Assembly (NCBI RefSeq): GCF_018131005.1
Contig: NZ_JAFCJK010000010.1
Coordinates: 62,001 to 126,000, forward strand
DNA length: 64,000 nt
Direction: 5' to 3'
Origin: Bradyrhizobium lablabi
GTDB taxonomy: Bacteria > Pseudomonadota > Alphaproteobacteria > Rhizobiales > Xanthobacteraceae
The stretch's first letter is position 1. Each line of letters begins with the position of its first letter. The position numbers and the translations under genes are program-made. This document shows positions 23,802 to 33,423 of the stretch, in pieces. The notes under the pieces were generated by a model. It saw only the letters and a list, made by a program, of their open reading frames with translations. It was not told the origin of the DNA and searched no databases.

Positions 23802-24775
23802 GCCCACCCTTCGTCGTGGCGGTCCCTTCAAAAGGCCGCCTGCAGGAGAACGCCGAGGCGTTCTTTGCGCGTGCCGGGCTGGCACTGGCGAAGCCCGGTG
23901 GCGCGCGCGATTATCGCGGCACCATCGCCGGCCTCGACAATGTCGAGATCGCCTATCTCTCGGCGAGCGAGATCGCGGCCAACCTCGCGCGCGGTGCGGT
24001 GCACCTTGGCGTCACCGGCGAGGACCTCGTGCGCGAGAGCATCGCGGATGCCGACAAGCGCGTGCTGTTGATCGAGGGCCTCGGCTTCGGCAGCGCCAAT
24101 GTCGTGGTCGCGGTGCCGCAGGCCTGGATCGACGTCCGCACCATGGCCGATCTCGACGACGTTGCCTCCGGCTTCCGGGAGCAGCACAACCATCGCATGC
24201 GGGTCGCGACCAAGTACATCAACCTGACGCGGAGCTTCTTCGCAAGACACGGCGTGAGCGACTATCGCATCGTCGAAAGCGCCGGCGCGACCGAGGGCGC
24301 GCCCGCGGCCGGCGCCGCCGAGCTGATCGTCGACATCACCACGACCGGCGCGACGCTCGCCGCCAACGGGCTGAAGGTGCTGGAAGACGGCGTGATCCTG
24401 CGCAGCCAGGCCAATCTCGTCGCCTCGAAGGATGCCGATTGGTCGAACGGGGCGCGCGAGACCGCGCGCGTCATCCTCGACCATATTGCGGCGCGCGCCC
24501 GCGCCGCCAAGCACCGCGAGGTCCGTACCCGTTTCGCCGGATGCAACGACGCGCTGTTGTCGGAGGCGCACAACCGCTTCGGCGTGGTCGCGCCGTTCGG
24601 CGGGCCGACCTCATCGGGCATGCTCACGCTGCACTGCCCGCCCGGCAAGCTCTACGCGCTCGGCAGCTTCCTGCGTGACCACGGCGCCGACACGGTTTCG
24701 GTAGTGTCGCTCGACTATGTGTTCGACCGCGAGAACCCGCTGTTCGCCAAACTCGAGGCATTCCTGCGGCAATGA
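23798..24775 (+). CDS. hisG: ATP phosphoribosyltransferase catalytic subunit (with C-terminal extension)
   Basis: 325 residues. HisG condenses ATP and PRPP, opening histidine synthesis. Seen: Val-Pro-Ser-Lys-Gly-Arg-Leu-Gln-Glu at the start, Ile-Ala-Tyr-Leu-Ser-Ala-Ser-Glu-Ile-Ala, Gly-Val-Thr-Gly-Glu-Asp, and the PRPP loop region Glu-Leu-Ile-Val-Asp-Ile-Thr-Thr-Thr-Gly-Ala-Thr. HisZ-dependent HisG is usually about 210-230 residues; this one carries roughly 100 extra C-terminal residues, as in related Bradyrhizobium and Rhodopseudomonas, yet still sits with hisZ in a 4-base overlap. Confidence 0.94.
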   Translation: MSPPFVVAVPSKGRLQENAEAFFARAGLALAKPGGARDYRGTIAGLDNVEIAYLSASEIAANLARGAVHLGVTGEDLVRESIADADKRVLLIEGLGFGSANVVVAVPQAWIDVRTMADLDDVASGFREQHNHRMRVATKYINLTRSFFARHGVSDYRIVESAGATEGAPAAGAAELIVDITTTGATLAANGLKVLEDGVILRSQANLVASKDADWSNGARETARVILDHIAARARAAKHREVRTRFAGCNDALLSEAHNRFGVVAPFGGPTSSGMLTLHCPPGKLYALGSFLRDHGADTVSVVSLDYVFDRENPLFAKLEAFLRQ

Positions 24776-24852
24776 GTCGTCGGGGCCGTTCATCCTGGCG
24801 ACAGCCGGCAGTCGGTAATATGCTGTTCGATGCGTATTTTGGGACCTGATCG

Positions 24853-25899
24853 ATGATGCTGGGCTCTGACGTTTCCAGCCTGACCACCACCGCCGCCAGT
24901 GCGGCGGCGTGCGGGCTGTCGATTGTCGTGCCCGTCTACAACGAGGCCGCGGGTCTCGCGCGGCTGCACCAGCGGCTGACCGAACTCGCGCGGACGCTGC
25001 GCGCGCGCTATGGGCTTGCCTGCGAGGTCGTCTATGTCGACGACGGCAGCAAGGACGATACGCTCAAGATCGCACGCGGCCTGACCCCTGACACGCTCGA
25101 CGTCCAGGTGGTGTCGCTGTCGCGCAATTTCGGCAAGGAGGCGGCGCTGATGGCCGGCCTCGACCATGCCCGCCGCGGCGCGGTGCTGTTCATGGACGGC
25201 GACGGCCAGCATCCGCCTGACCTGGTGGAGAAGCTGGTCGCGCACTGGATCGAGGACGGCTACGACGTCGTCTACACGGCGAAGGCCAATCGCGACAATG
25301 AATCGGCGCTGCGCCGGGTCGCGGTGCACGGCTTCTACGCGCTGATCAATTGGGGCGCGCGGCAGAAGATCCCGCAGGACGCCGGCGACTTCCGTCTGCT
25401 GTCGCCGCGCGCGGTCGCAGCACTTCGGCAATTGCCGGAGCGCAACCGTTTCTTCAAGGGACTGGCGAGCTGGATCGGCTTCAAGCAGATCCGCGTCGAC
25501 TACGAGCCGGCGCCGCGCGCGCATGGCGTCACCACGTTCAGCGCCGGCCGCCTGATCGGCCTGTCGATCGAGGGCCTGACCTCGTTTTCGGTGGCGCCGC
25601 TGCGTTTTGCAAGTCTGTTCGGCGTGCTGCTCGCGGCCGCCGCCTTCCTGTTCGGTCTCTCGATCCTGTGGGAGGTCTGGACCACCGGCAAGCAGGTCCC
25701 CGGCTATCCCTCGCTGGTGATCGGGCTGATGACGATCGGTGGCGTGCAACTGATCATGATCGGCATTGTCGGGGAGTATATCGGCAAGATCCTCTCCGAG
25801 CTGAAGGCGCGGCCGATCTATTTCGTCGCCGAGCACAGCGAGAAGCGCGCCGACGACGAGGCCATCGAGCGCACCGGCGAGCGGACCGCCGCCGAATGA
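24853..25899 (+). CDS. Family 2 glycosyltransferase, polyprenyl-phosphate type
   Basis: 348 residues. The GT-A domain has Ser-Ile-Val-Val-Pro-Val-Tyr-Asn-Glu (about 23-31), Val-Tyr-Val-Asp-Asp-Gly-Ser-Lys-Asp and Phe-Met-Asp-Gly-Asp-Gly-Gln-His-Pro-Pro. Two C-terminal membrane helices (about 245-270 and 285-310) follow, the layout of DPM1/GtrB/ArnC enzymes that load a sugar onto polyprenyl phosphate. It ends in an ATGA overlap with a ChbG/HpnK-type deacetylase, so the two probably act on the same glycolipid. The sugar is unknown. Confidence 0.88.
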   Translation: MMLGSDVSSLTTTAASAAACGLSIVVPVYNEAAGLARLHQRLTELARTLRARYGLACEVVYVDDGSKDDTLKIARGLTPDTLDVQVVSLSRNFGKEAALMAGLDHARRGAVLFMDGDGQHPPDLVEKLVAHWIEDGYDVVYTAKANRDNESALRRVAVHGFYALINWGARQKIPQDAGDFRLLSPRAVAALRQLPERNRFFKGLASWIGFKQIRVDYEPAPRAHGVTTFSAGRLIGLSIEGLTSFSVAPLRFASLFGVLLAAAAFLFGLSILWEVWTTGKQVPGYPSLVIGLMTIGGVQLIMIGIVGEYIGKILSELKARPIYFVAEHSEKRADDEAIERTGERTAAE

Positions 25900-26741
25900 A
25901 TGCCTCCGCGCCGCCGCGCCGGATCTGGCTCTGCGCCGACGATTATGGCTTGAGTGACGGCGTCAACCGCGCGATTCTCGACCTGATCGAACGCGGCCGC
26001 CTCAACGCGACATCGGTGATGATGGTCGCGCCCGCGATCGGCCGCGATGCCGCCGCGGCGCTCCGGACATCCGCCGCGAAGAACGCGGCTTGCGCGATCG
26101 GACTGCATGTGACGCTGACCGCGCCGTTCCGGCCGCTGACGCTGCATTTCCGGCCGCTCGACGGCGACATGTTCCTGCCCTTCCCGAAGCTGTTGCGCGC
26201 GGGGCTGATGCGGCGGCTCGACACCGAGCTTGTTCATGCCGAGGTGCTGGCGCAGCTCGAAGCCTTCCATGACCTGTTCGGCCGCGCGCCGGATTTCGTC
26301 GACGGCCACCAGCATGCGCAGCTCTTCCCGCAAGTGCGCGACGGGTTCCTGCGCGCGGTGAAGGAGCGCGCGCCGGAGGCCTGGGTGCGCCAGGGCGGCC
26401 GCAACCAGCCGCTGGCGCAGCGGCTCGCGGCGCCGAAGGCGCTGGTGCTCGATGCGCTCAGCACCCGATTCCGCAACAAGGCCGCAAAGGCCGGGCTGCG
26501 CTTCAACCCGGCCTTCGCCGGCGCCTATGATTTCACGAAGGAACCTGACTTCGCCGCGCTGATGCCGCAATTCCTGCAAGGCATGCCCGATGGCGGGCTC
26601 GTGATGTGTCATCCCGGCTTCGTCGACGAGACGCTCAGCAGCCTCGACCCGCTGACGACGCAGCGTGAAAAGGAGCACGCGTTCCTCGGCAGCGAGCAGT
26701 TTTTGCCGCTGCTGGAAGCGAACAATGTTACACTGTCGTGA
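25896..26741 (+). CDS. ChbG/HpnK family carbohydrate deacetylase
   Basis: 281 residues beginning at ATG 25896 inside the preceding stop (ATGA). Family motifs: Leu-Cys-Ala-Asp-Asp-Tyr-Gly-Leu-Ser near the start (metal-binding Asp), Ile-Gly-Leu-His-Val-Thr-Leu-Thr, Val-Asp-Gly-His-Gln-His-Ala-Gln and Val-Met-Cys-His-Pro-Gly-Phe-Val-Asp. Members remove N-acetyl groups from sugars such as chitobiose, or act on hopanoid head groups (HpnK). Coupled to the polyprenyl-phosphate glycosyltransferase it could deacetylate the lipid-bound sugar, resembling ArnC-ArnD; that is inference. Confidence 0.88.
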   Translation: MNASAPPRRIWLCADDYGLSDGVNRAILDLIERGRLNATSVMMVAPAIGRDAAAALRTSAAKNAACAIGLHVTLTAPFRPLTLHFRPLDGDMFLPFPKLLRAGLMRRLDTELVHAEVLAQLEAFHDLFGRAPDFVDGHQHAQLFPQVRDGFLRAVKERAPEAWVRQGGRNQPLAQRLAAPKALVLDALSTRFRNKAAKAGLRFNPAFAGAYDFTKEPDFAALMPQFLQGMPDGGLVMCHPGFVDETLSSLDPLTTQREKEHAFLGSEQFLPLLEANNVTLS

Positions 26742-26869
26742 CAACGCTCAGGAAAGCTGGCGGTCGTATTGTCGCATACTGAAATTTAATCCGCCTCCCC
26801 ACTCCATGCGCCACAAAGCCCGCCTTACATCCTGAGCGCGTCGATTCGATCGATGCGATGGAGAAGGCC

Positions 26870-27679
26870 ATGACACCGCAAGAACGCCAATTGATTGACG
26901 ATCTGTTCGACCGGCTCACCAGACTGGAAAACGCCCCGCGCGATTCCGAGGCGATGTCCGCGATCATTGAGGGCCTGCGCAGGGCACCGAACGCGGTGTA
27001 TGCGCTGGTGCAGACGGCGCTGGTGCAGGACGAGGCGCTGAAGCGCGCCAATGATCGCATCCAGGAGCTGGAGGCTTCGCACGGCCAGCAACCGCCTGCG
27101 CAGCAGCCCGGCGGCTTCCTCGATTCGATGCGCGGCGCGCTGTTCGGACAGAACCAGTCGCAGGGTTCGGTGCCGCCGGTGCGCGCACCCGACATGGGCA
27201 GCCGCCCGGTCTGGAACTCGGGCGAGGCGATGCAGCGGGCGCAGCCGGGCGGCGGCTATGGCCAGCCTTACGGCCAGCCGCAACCTTACGGCACGCAGCA
27301 GCCCCCATTTGGCGGCGGAGGCGGTTCGTTCCTCGGCACCGCCGCGGCGGCCGCAGCCGGCGTGGTCGGCGGTTCTCTGCTGCTCAACAGCATTCGCGGA
27401 ATGATGGGCGGCGGCAGCCACCAGGCGTTCGGCGACTCAACCGGCCTCGGCGGCGGCTCGCGCCCCTGGGGCGATCAGTCCTCAAGCGATCTCGCGCGTG
27501 ATGCCGGGGTCAACGACGTCGGCTCGTCCGGCGGGCGCGGCGACGACAATCAGCGCTCCGGCCTGTTCGACCAGGCGTCGAACGAAACCAATGACGACTA
27601 CACCGACGATCGCGATTCCGACGACTACGATGACGATGGCGGTTTCGACGACGGCGGCGGCGATAGCGATTACGCCTGA
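26870..27679 (+). CDS. DUF2076 domain protein
   Basis: 269 residues from ATG 26870, chosen because GGAG is six bases upstream; an ATG at 26858 is also in frame. The N-terminal 75 residues are helical (Pro-Gln-Glu-Arg-Gln-Leu-Ile-Asp-Asp-Leu-Phe-Asp-Arg-Leu) and match DUF2076. A Gln/Pro/Gly-rich linker follows, then a Gly-Ala-Ala stretch that may be a membrane or glycine-zipper segment (about 155-185), and an Asp-rich tail. DUF2076 proteins are described as putative periplasmic ligand-binding or envelope proteins; the role is unproved. A terminator follows. Confidence 0.85.
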   Translation: MTPQERQLIDDLFDRLTRLENAPRDSEAMSAIIEGLRRAPNAVYALVQTALVQDEALKRANDRIQELEASHGQQPPAQQPGGFLDSMRGALFGQNQSQGSVPPVRAPDMGSRPVWNSGEAMQRAQPGGGYGQPYGQPQPYGTQQPPFGGGGGSFLGTAAAAAAGVVGGSLLLNSIRGMMGGGSHQAFGDSTGLGGGSRPWGDQSSSDLARDAGVNDVGSSGGRGDDNQRSGLFDQASNETNDDYTDDRDSDDYDDDGGFDDGGGDSDYA

Positions 27680-27692
27680 TCGGTGAACAGAA

Positions 27693-27721
27693 AAACGGCC
27701 GCTCGATGATGCGGCCGTTTT
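27693..27721 (+). terminator. Rho-independent terminator after DUF2076 gene
   Basis: AAACGGCCGC and GCGGCCGTTT form a perfect 10-base stem around an 8-base loop, with T residues following. It can work in both directions and also lies just downstream of the L,D-transpeptidase gene on the other strand. Confidence 0.88.
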
Positions 27722-27741
27722 AGTTCCGGACAGGATTGCGA

Positions 27742-28539
27742 TCAGATCACGATCACCTTGGTGCCGACACCGACTCGGCCATAGAGATCGATCACGTCCT
27801 GGTTGCGCATCCGGATGCAGCCCGAGGAGACATTGGTACCGATGGTCCAGGGTTCGTTTGAGCCGTGGATGCGGTAGAGGCTTGAGCCGAGATACATCGC
27901 GCGCGCGCCGAGCGGATTTTCCGGCCCGCCCTCCATGTGCCGCGGCAGGTCGGGACGGCGCGCCAGCATTTCCGGCGGCGGTGTCCAGGCCGGCCATTCC
28001 TTCTTGGCCGAGATCGTCTTGACGCCCGACCAGGTGAAGCCGGGCCGGCCGACCCCGATGCCGTAGCGCAGCGCACGCCCGTCGCCCTGCACGAGATAGA
28101 GAAACTTGTTCGGGGTATCGACGATGATCGTGCCCGCGGCTTCCTTGCCCTGATATTCGACCATCTGCATTTCATATCTCGGGTCGAACGAGCGCTGCGT
28201 CGGATCCATCGCCTCTTCCTGCTGGCGCATCATCATCTGCTGCTGCGGATCCATCGGCGGCAGCGCGCGCCCGTAGTAATCCGGCTGCTGCTGATACACC
28301 GGCCGCTGCGGCTGATAACCCTGCGACGACGGCGCGTCGCCGAACAGGAATTCGATGAAGCCCCCGCCCATGGTGGAACGCGGCTGCATGTAGGCCGTGC
28401 GCACCTGCTGCGGCGCGGCTCGCCGGTTGGCATAGATTACGCTCGGTTCGGTCGGTTGCATCGCGTCGATCGCGAGGGCTTGACGGGGAAACAGGAAGGA
28501 CGCGCCGGCAAGCAGCGCAAGCGTAGTTTTCTTGAACAT
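27742..28539 (-). CDS. L,D-transpeptidase (YkuD family)
   Basis: 265 residues with an N-terminal signal peptide (cleavage about residue 23). A Gln/Pro/Met-rich linker precedes the catalytic domain, which ends with His225-Gly-Ser-Asn and Ser-Ser-Gly-Cys241-Ile-Arg-Met, the YkuD active-site signature. Enzymes of this family form 3-3 peptidoglycan crosslinks or attach proteins to peptidoglycan in the periplasm. The start at 28539 begins directly at the signal peptide; an upstream start at 28596 would place 19 residues ahead of it. Confidence 0.93.
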   Translation of the reverse strand: MFKKTTLALLAGASFLFPRQALAIDAMQPTEPSVIYANRRAAPQQVRTAYMQPRSTMGGGFIEFLFGDAPSSQGYQPQRPVYQQQPDYYGRALPPMDPQQQMMMRQQEEAMDPTQRSFDPRYEMQMVEYQGKEAAGTIIVDTPNKFLYLVQGDGRALRYGIGVGRPGFTWSGVKTISAKKEWPAWTPPPEMLARRPDLPRHMEGGPENPLGARAMYLGSSLYRIHGSNEPWTIGTNVSSGCIRMRNQDVIDLYGRVGVGTKVIVI

Positions 28540-28847
28540 CGACGTACTCTGTACTGTTTCGTCGTGACTGTTTGGTCGCTGGCGCACCGCATGCACCGTT
28601 GCACGTGGTCAATAAACAATCAAAACCGCATCGGTTTGGTAAACGGACGGGCCCTTTGGATTCACCACGTCGTCAACGACGCGCGGTTTTGTCGGGTAGC
28701 GTTTATTTTGGATGAACGCACGACCGGCATGGTTAACCGCCGGTTTGAAGAAGCACCAGCCATTGAAATGGCGAAGTGTTCCGCGTGAACCTCACGTTAA
28801 ATCGCCGTCCTCTAGAAGAGGCGGAGTGAATGGGTGGGAATGAATTC

Positions 28848-29633
28848 ATGTCGGTCAATCGCAAGCGTTTTCGTGTCGAACAGGCCATGATGGGCGATAT
28901 GCCGATGCCGGAGCCTGTGAGCAGCGATGGCGGCGACATCAGCCCGATGCATCGCGAGATCATGGCGGAGCTTCGCTTGATCCGTGCCCAGATGGCCGCC
29001 AGCAGCGCACCGCGCGCTGCCGCGACCGAAATCAGCGAAGCTGTGGTTGCGCGCGAAGTCGCCGAAACGCATGCGCTGCTCGACACCTACCGCGCCCAGA
29101 TCGAGCAATGCGAGAAGCTCAAGGTCGAGATAGACCTGATCCACGACGCGATCAGCCGCACCAAGCGCGAGATCGCGGTCCTGCACGGCAAGAGCTTCAA
29201 CGGCGAGGAGATGGCCAAGGTCAATGGCGAACTCGGGGCGGTCGTCGGCGGCACCGAGCAGGCCACCCAGCAGATCCTCGAGGCAGCGGAGGCGATCGAC
29301 CAGGCTGCGACCGCGCTCTCGAAGAACGTCTCGCCGGATCAGCAGCGCCTGCTCAGCGAGGAAATCCAGGAGCGCGTGGTCGCGATTTTCGAGGCCTGCA
29401 ACTTCCAGGACCTCACCGGCCAGCGCATCAACAAGGTGATGCAGACGATGAAGTTCATCGAGCAGCACATCTACGAGATGATGAATATCTGGGGCGGCGT
29501 CGACGCCATTAAGTCGCATGCGCCGCCGATCGTCGATACCCGCGAAGGCGATGCCAAGCTGCTCAACGGACCCAAGCTCGAGGGCGACGCCGGTCACGCC
29601 TCGCAGGACGACATCGACGCGATGTTCAACTGA
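28848..29633 (+). CDS. cheZ: CheZ-like protein phosphatase
   Basis: 261 residues from ATG 28848 (an in-frame ATG at 28830 has GGAG only three bases away). The protein is mostly long helices. The CheZ signature is present: Phe-Glu-Ala-Cys-Asn-Phe-Gln-Asp-Leu-Thr-Gly-Gln-Arg-Ile, which contains the catalytic Gln. The last residues, Gln-Asp-Asp-Ile-Asp-Ala-Met-Phe, resemble the CheY-binding peptide of CheZ and FliM. It should speed dephosphorylation of a CheY-like response regulator. No che or flagellar gene is adjacent in the window. Confidence 0.87.
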   Translation: MSVNRKRFRVEQAMMGDMPMPEPVSSDGGDISPMHREIMAELRLIRAQMAASSAPRAAATEISEAVVAREVAETHALLDTYRAQIEQCEKLKVEIDLIHDAISRTKREIAVLHGKSFNGEEMAKVNGELGAVVGGTEQATQQILEAAEAIDQAATALSKNVSPDQQRLLSEEIQERVVAIFEACNFQDLTGQRINKVMQTMKFIEQHIYEMMNIWGGVDAIKSHAPPIVDTREGDAKLLNGPKLEGDAGHASQDDIDAMFN

Positions 29634-29654
29634 GCGAACGGCTCGGATACATGC

Positions 29655-29684
29655 AAAACGCCGGCCTCGAGGGCCGGCGTTTTT
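29655..29684 (+). terminator. Rho-independent terminator after cheZ-like gene
   Basis: AAAACGCCGGCC and GGCCGGCGTTTTT make a 12-base stem with a 5-base TCGAG loop, followed by T residues. It begins about 21 bases after the stop of the CheZ-like gene. Confidence 0.9.
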
Positions 29685-29916
29685 GTTTGCCGAGCGGTGG
29701 GGCGGAGGCCGTCACCCCCGGCGATTTCAGGACGATGGCCTCCGCCGCGAATGGTGGCGATGGCCGCACCATCAGCAACGCAACGGCTCGCAACGCTTGT
29801 CCACGCACCCAACCTTGAGTAGCCTAGCCAACTCCTTTCTTGTCCTGCGGCATTGATTGCTGACCGTGGCTTTAGCGAAATCAGATTGCAGTTCATTCGG
29901 CGGGGAGGTTTTTCGG

Positions 29917-30291
29917 ATGAAGGACATCAAGCCGGTTCATATGGGCGACAGCGGTCCCAAAGTGTCCAATCTGCATAAGGGCTTATTGTTTCTTGTTCTC
30001 CATCAACCCGGCATATCCCACAACAACCGCAAGTCACTGCAACTGCGACTCGCGGCCGATGTGCGCACTCAGACGTTCGGCAGTGCGACCGCGGAACTTG
30101 TCGGGATATGGCAGTTTCAGCTGAAGAACTGGCCGGATTACATGCCTGCTCAGCCTCGGTGGCTCAAAGACGAACTGCAAAACCTTCCGATGGCCGCCAA
30201 TACTGGCAGGGGCAACGGCGACGTCGACACGTTGACCGCCAAGGCCCTGAACTGGCTTCTCAGAAAATTCCGCGCGCTCGATCCGGCGTGA
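29917..30291 (+). CDS. Peptidoglycan-binding-like domain protein
   Basis: 124 residues from ATG 29917 with GGGGAGG about eight bases upstream; no signal peptide. The opening (Val-His-Met-Gly-Asp-Ser-Gly-Pro-Lys-Val-Ser-Asn-Leu-His-Lys-Gly-Leu-Leu-Phe-Leu) and Gly-Ile-Trp-Gln-Phe-Gln-Leu resemble a peptidoglycan-binding-1 type repeat unit (Asp-Xaa-Gly-Xaa-Val-Xaa-Xaa-Leu-Gln-Xaa-Xaa-Leu), with Val-Asp-Thr-Leu-Thr-Ala-Lys-Ala-Leu-Asn as the second end. Domains like this also open large toxin-like proteins; here it stands alone, so it may be a free module or the surviving part of a longer gene. Confidence 0.7.
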   Translation: MKDIKPVHMGDSGPKVSNLHKGLLFLVLHQPGISHNNRKSLQLRLAADVRTQTFGSATAELVGIWQFQLKNWPDYMPAQPRWLKDELQNLPMAANTGRGNGDVDTLTAKALNWLLRKFRALDPA

Positions 30292-30353
30292 ACCACGCAT
30301 CTCGTCGTATCATTCACCCGAGGCGAGGTGCGGACCCAACGGCTTGCTGAAAA

Positions 30354-30863
30354 TCACGCCCGCGGGGCGCAGCGAACGTAGACCATATTGCCGTAGCGGA
30401 CGCCGGCGTCCTTGTCGACGAAGCGGGTGATCAGAACCCGGCCGTCGAACGAGATGATCTCCCGGTCCTGGTCGCCGGGGGTCGGGCCTGCCGGGCCGAT
30501 ATAGTTCTTGCCGCTCGGACTGCCCTTCAGTCGCAACTCCTGCGGGGTCGCCTGGTCGGCCAGATGCATGATGACGCCGCCGGACTGGCCGGCGCCGATC
30601 ACGTAGGGTTGTTTGCACTGCGCGCGCGCGGCGGCCTCGGTGCGGGCGCGGTCGGCGGGGTTCTGGAACGAGGCAAGGCCCCAGCGGCCGACAATCTCGT
30701 CGGGGCGGATTGTCGCAGGCATCTCAGGGCCGCCCCCCGGTTCCGGTGCGGTGTTCGACGACAGCGGCGGCAGGTTCGTGCTGCTGCACGCCCCCAGGAA
30801 TATCGTCAGCGCTGCGACAGCCGCGAGCCGTTCCGGCGTGCGCGCGTTGAGTGACCTGATCAT
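30354..30863 (-). CDS. Lipoprotein of unknown function
   Basis: 169 residues from ATG 30863, with GGGGGGA seven bases upstream. The N-terminus carries a signal peptide ending in a lipobox, Phe-Leu-Gly-Ala-Cys-Ser-Ser, so it should be lipid-anchored. A short Pro/Ser/Gly linker follows, then a domain with Val-Gly-Arg-Trp-Gly-Leu-Ala-Ser-Phe, Ala-Arg-Ala-Gln-Cys and Ile-Ser-Phe-Asp-Gly-Arg-Val-Leu-Ile-Thr-Arg-Phe-Val. The beta-rich pattern resembles small periplasmic lipocalin or inhibitor-type folds, but I cannot name a family. Confidence 0.8.
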   Translation of the reverse strand: MIRSLNARTPERLAAVAALTIFLGACSSTNLPPLSSNTAPEPGGGPEMPATIRPDEIVGRWGLASFQNPADRARTEAAARAQCKQPYVIGAGQSGGVIMHLADQATPQELRLKGSPSGKNYIGPAGPTPGDQDREIISFDGRVLITRFVDKDAGVRYGNMVYVRCAPRA

Positions 30864-31063
30864 TCGAAAATCCCCCCGACAATGTCCTGGCCGCACCCAA
30901 TTCCGCAGCCAAGCCTAAAACTCAGCGCGGAGCAACGATGTCAATCGAGCTTCCGTCATCGCTACCGCTTTGGTTTCCCTACCATCATCCTATATTGGCC
31001 TCACCAAGGCTTTAACCCCTTTGCTTGACAGGAACTGCGCCAAGCCATATTTCCGGCGCGCAA

Positions 31064-31090
31064 TTAGCACTCTAACCCCATGATTGCTAA
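31064..31090 (+). promoter_or_regulatory. CIRCE element (HrcA operator) upstream of groESL
   Basis: TTAGCACTC, nine bases, GATTGCTAA. The consensus is TTAGCACTC-N9-GAGTGCTAA, so only one position of the right arm differs. It lies 96 bases ahead of the groES start, with a TTGACA at 31025-31030 and AT-rich bases near 31046-31053 upstream as a candidate promoter. HrcA repression released by heat is the expected control. Confidence 0.9.
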
Positions 31091-31185
31091 AGGCACCGGG
31101 CGTCCCTGCCCGTCGCCTTCCGGCCGGCATCCAGCGCCGGTCCAGATGAACCGGACCTGAAACCAAGCCTCCAAGAGGGAACGTC

Positions 31186-31482
31186 ATGGCTAAATCCAAA
31201 TTCCGCCCGCTGCACGACCGTGTCGTGGTCAAGCGCATCGATGCCGAAGAGAAGACCAAGGGCGGCATCATCATTCCGGACACGGCCAAGGAAAAGCCTT
31301 CGCAGGGCGAAGTGACCGCGGTCGGCCCCGGCGGCCGCGACGAGACCGGGAAGCTGATCCCGATCGACCTCAAGGTCGGCGACCGCGTGCTGTTCGGCAA
31401 ATGGTCGGGCACCGAGGTCAAGCTTGACGGCGAGGAGCTCCTGATCATGAAGGAGTCCGACATCATGGGCGTACTGACCTGA
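31186..31482 (+). CDS. groES: Co-chaperonin GroES
   Basis: 98 residues. GroES caps the GroEL ring during ATP-driven protein folding in the cytoplasm. Seen: Phe-Arg-Pro-Leu-His-Asp-Arg-Val-Val-Val-Lys-Arg near the start, the mobile loop Glu-Lys-Thr-Lys-Gly-Gly-Ile-Ile-Ile-Pro-Asp-Thr-Ala, and the closing Val-Leu-Phe-Gly-Lys-Trp-Ser-Gly-Thr-Glu. AAGAGGG precedes the start. It is followed by groEL after 178 bases and preceded by a CIRCE operator. Confidence 0.98.
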   Translation: MAKSKFRPLHDRVVVKRIDAEEKTKGGIIIPDTAKEKPSQGEVTAVGPGGRDETGKLIPIDLKVGDRVLFGKWSGTEVKLDGEELLIMKESDIMGVLT

Positions 31483-31660
31483 CGAAATTCGATTGAGCGG
31501 CTGCAACGCCTGCAATCGTCGTGCCCGGACGCCCGCCCGCGACTTGAACGGACCTGATCCGTGCATCGATCGCTCTCCGGGACGGACTGCCAAAGGCACG
31601 CCCGGCGATGACGCAAGCGGAACGCAGCGACGCATAACCCAATACTGACAGGAGCAAACA

Positions 31661-33304
<1,644 letters not shown>

Positions 33305-33331
33305 GCTCGCGCACCCGTCCGCACCGAGATC

Positions 33332-33360
33332 GAAGGCCGCCTCCCGGCGGCCTTCTTTTT
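33332..33360 (+). terminator. Rho-independent terminator after groEL
   Basis: GAAGGCCGCC and GGCGGCCTTC form a perfect 10-base stem around a TCCC loop, followed by TTTTT. It starts 27 bases after the groEL stop. Confidence 0.93.
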
Positions 33361-33423
33361 GTCCGATGAGATGGAGGTCTGGTAGTTATTCGGAAACCGA
33401 TTCTGCCTGTCGAGGACATTCGC

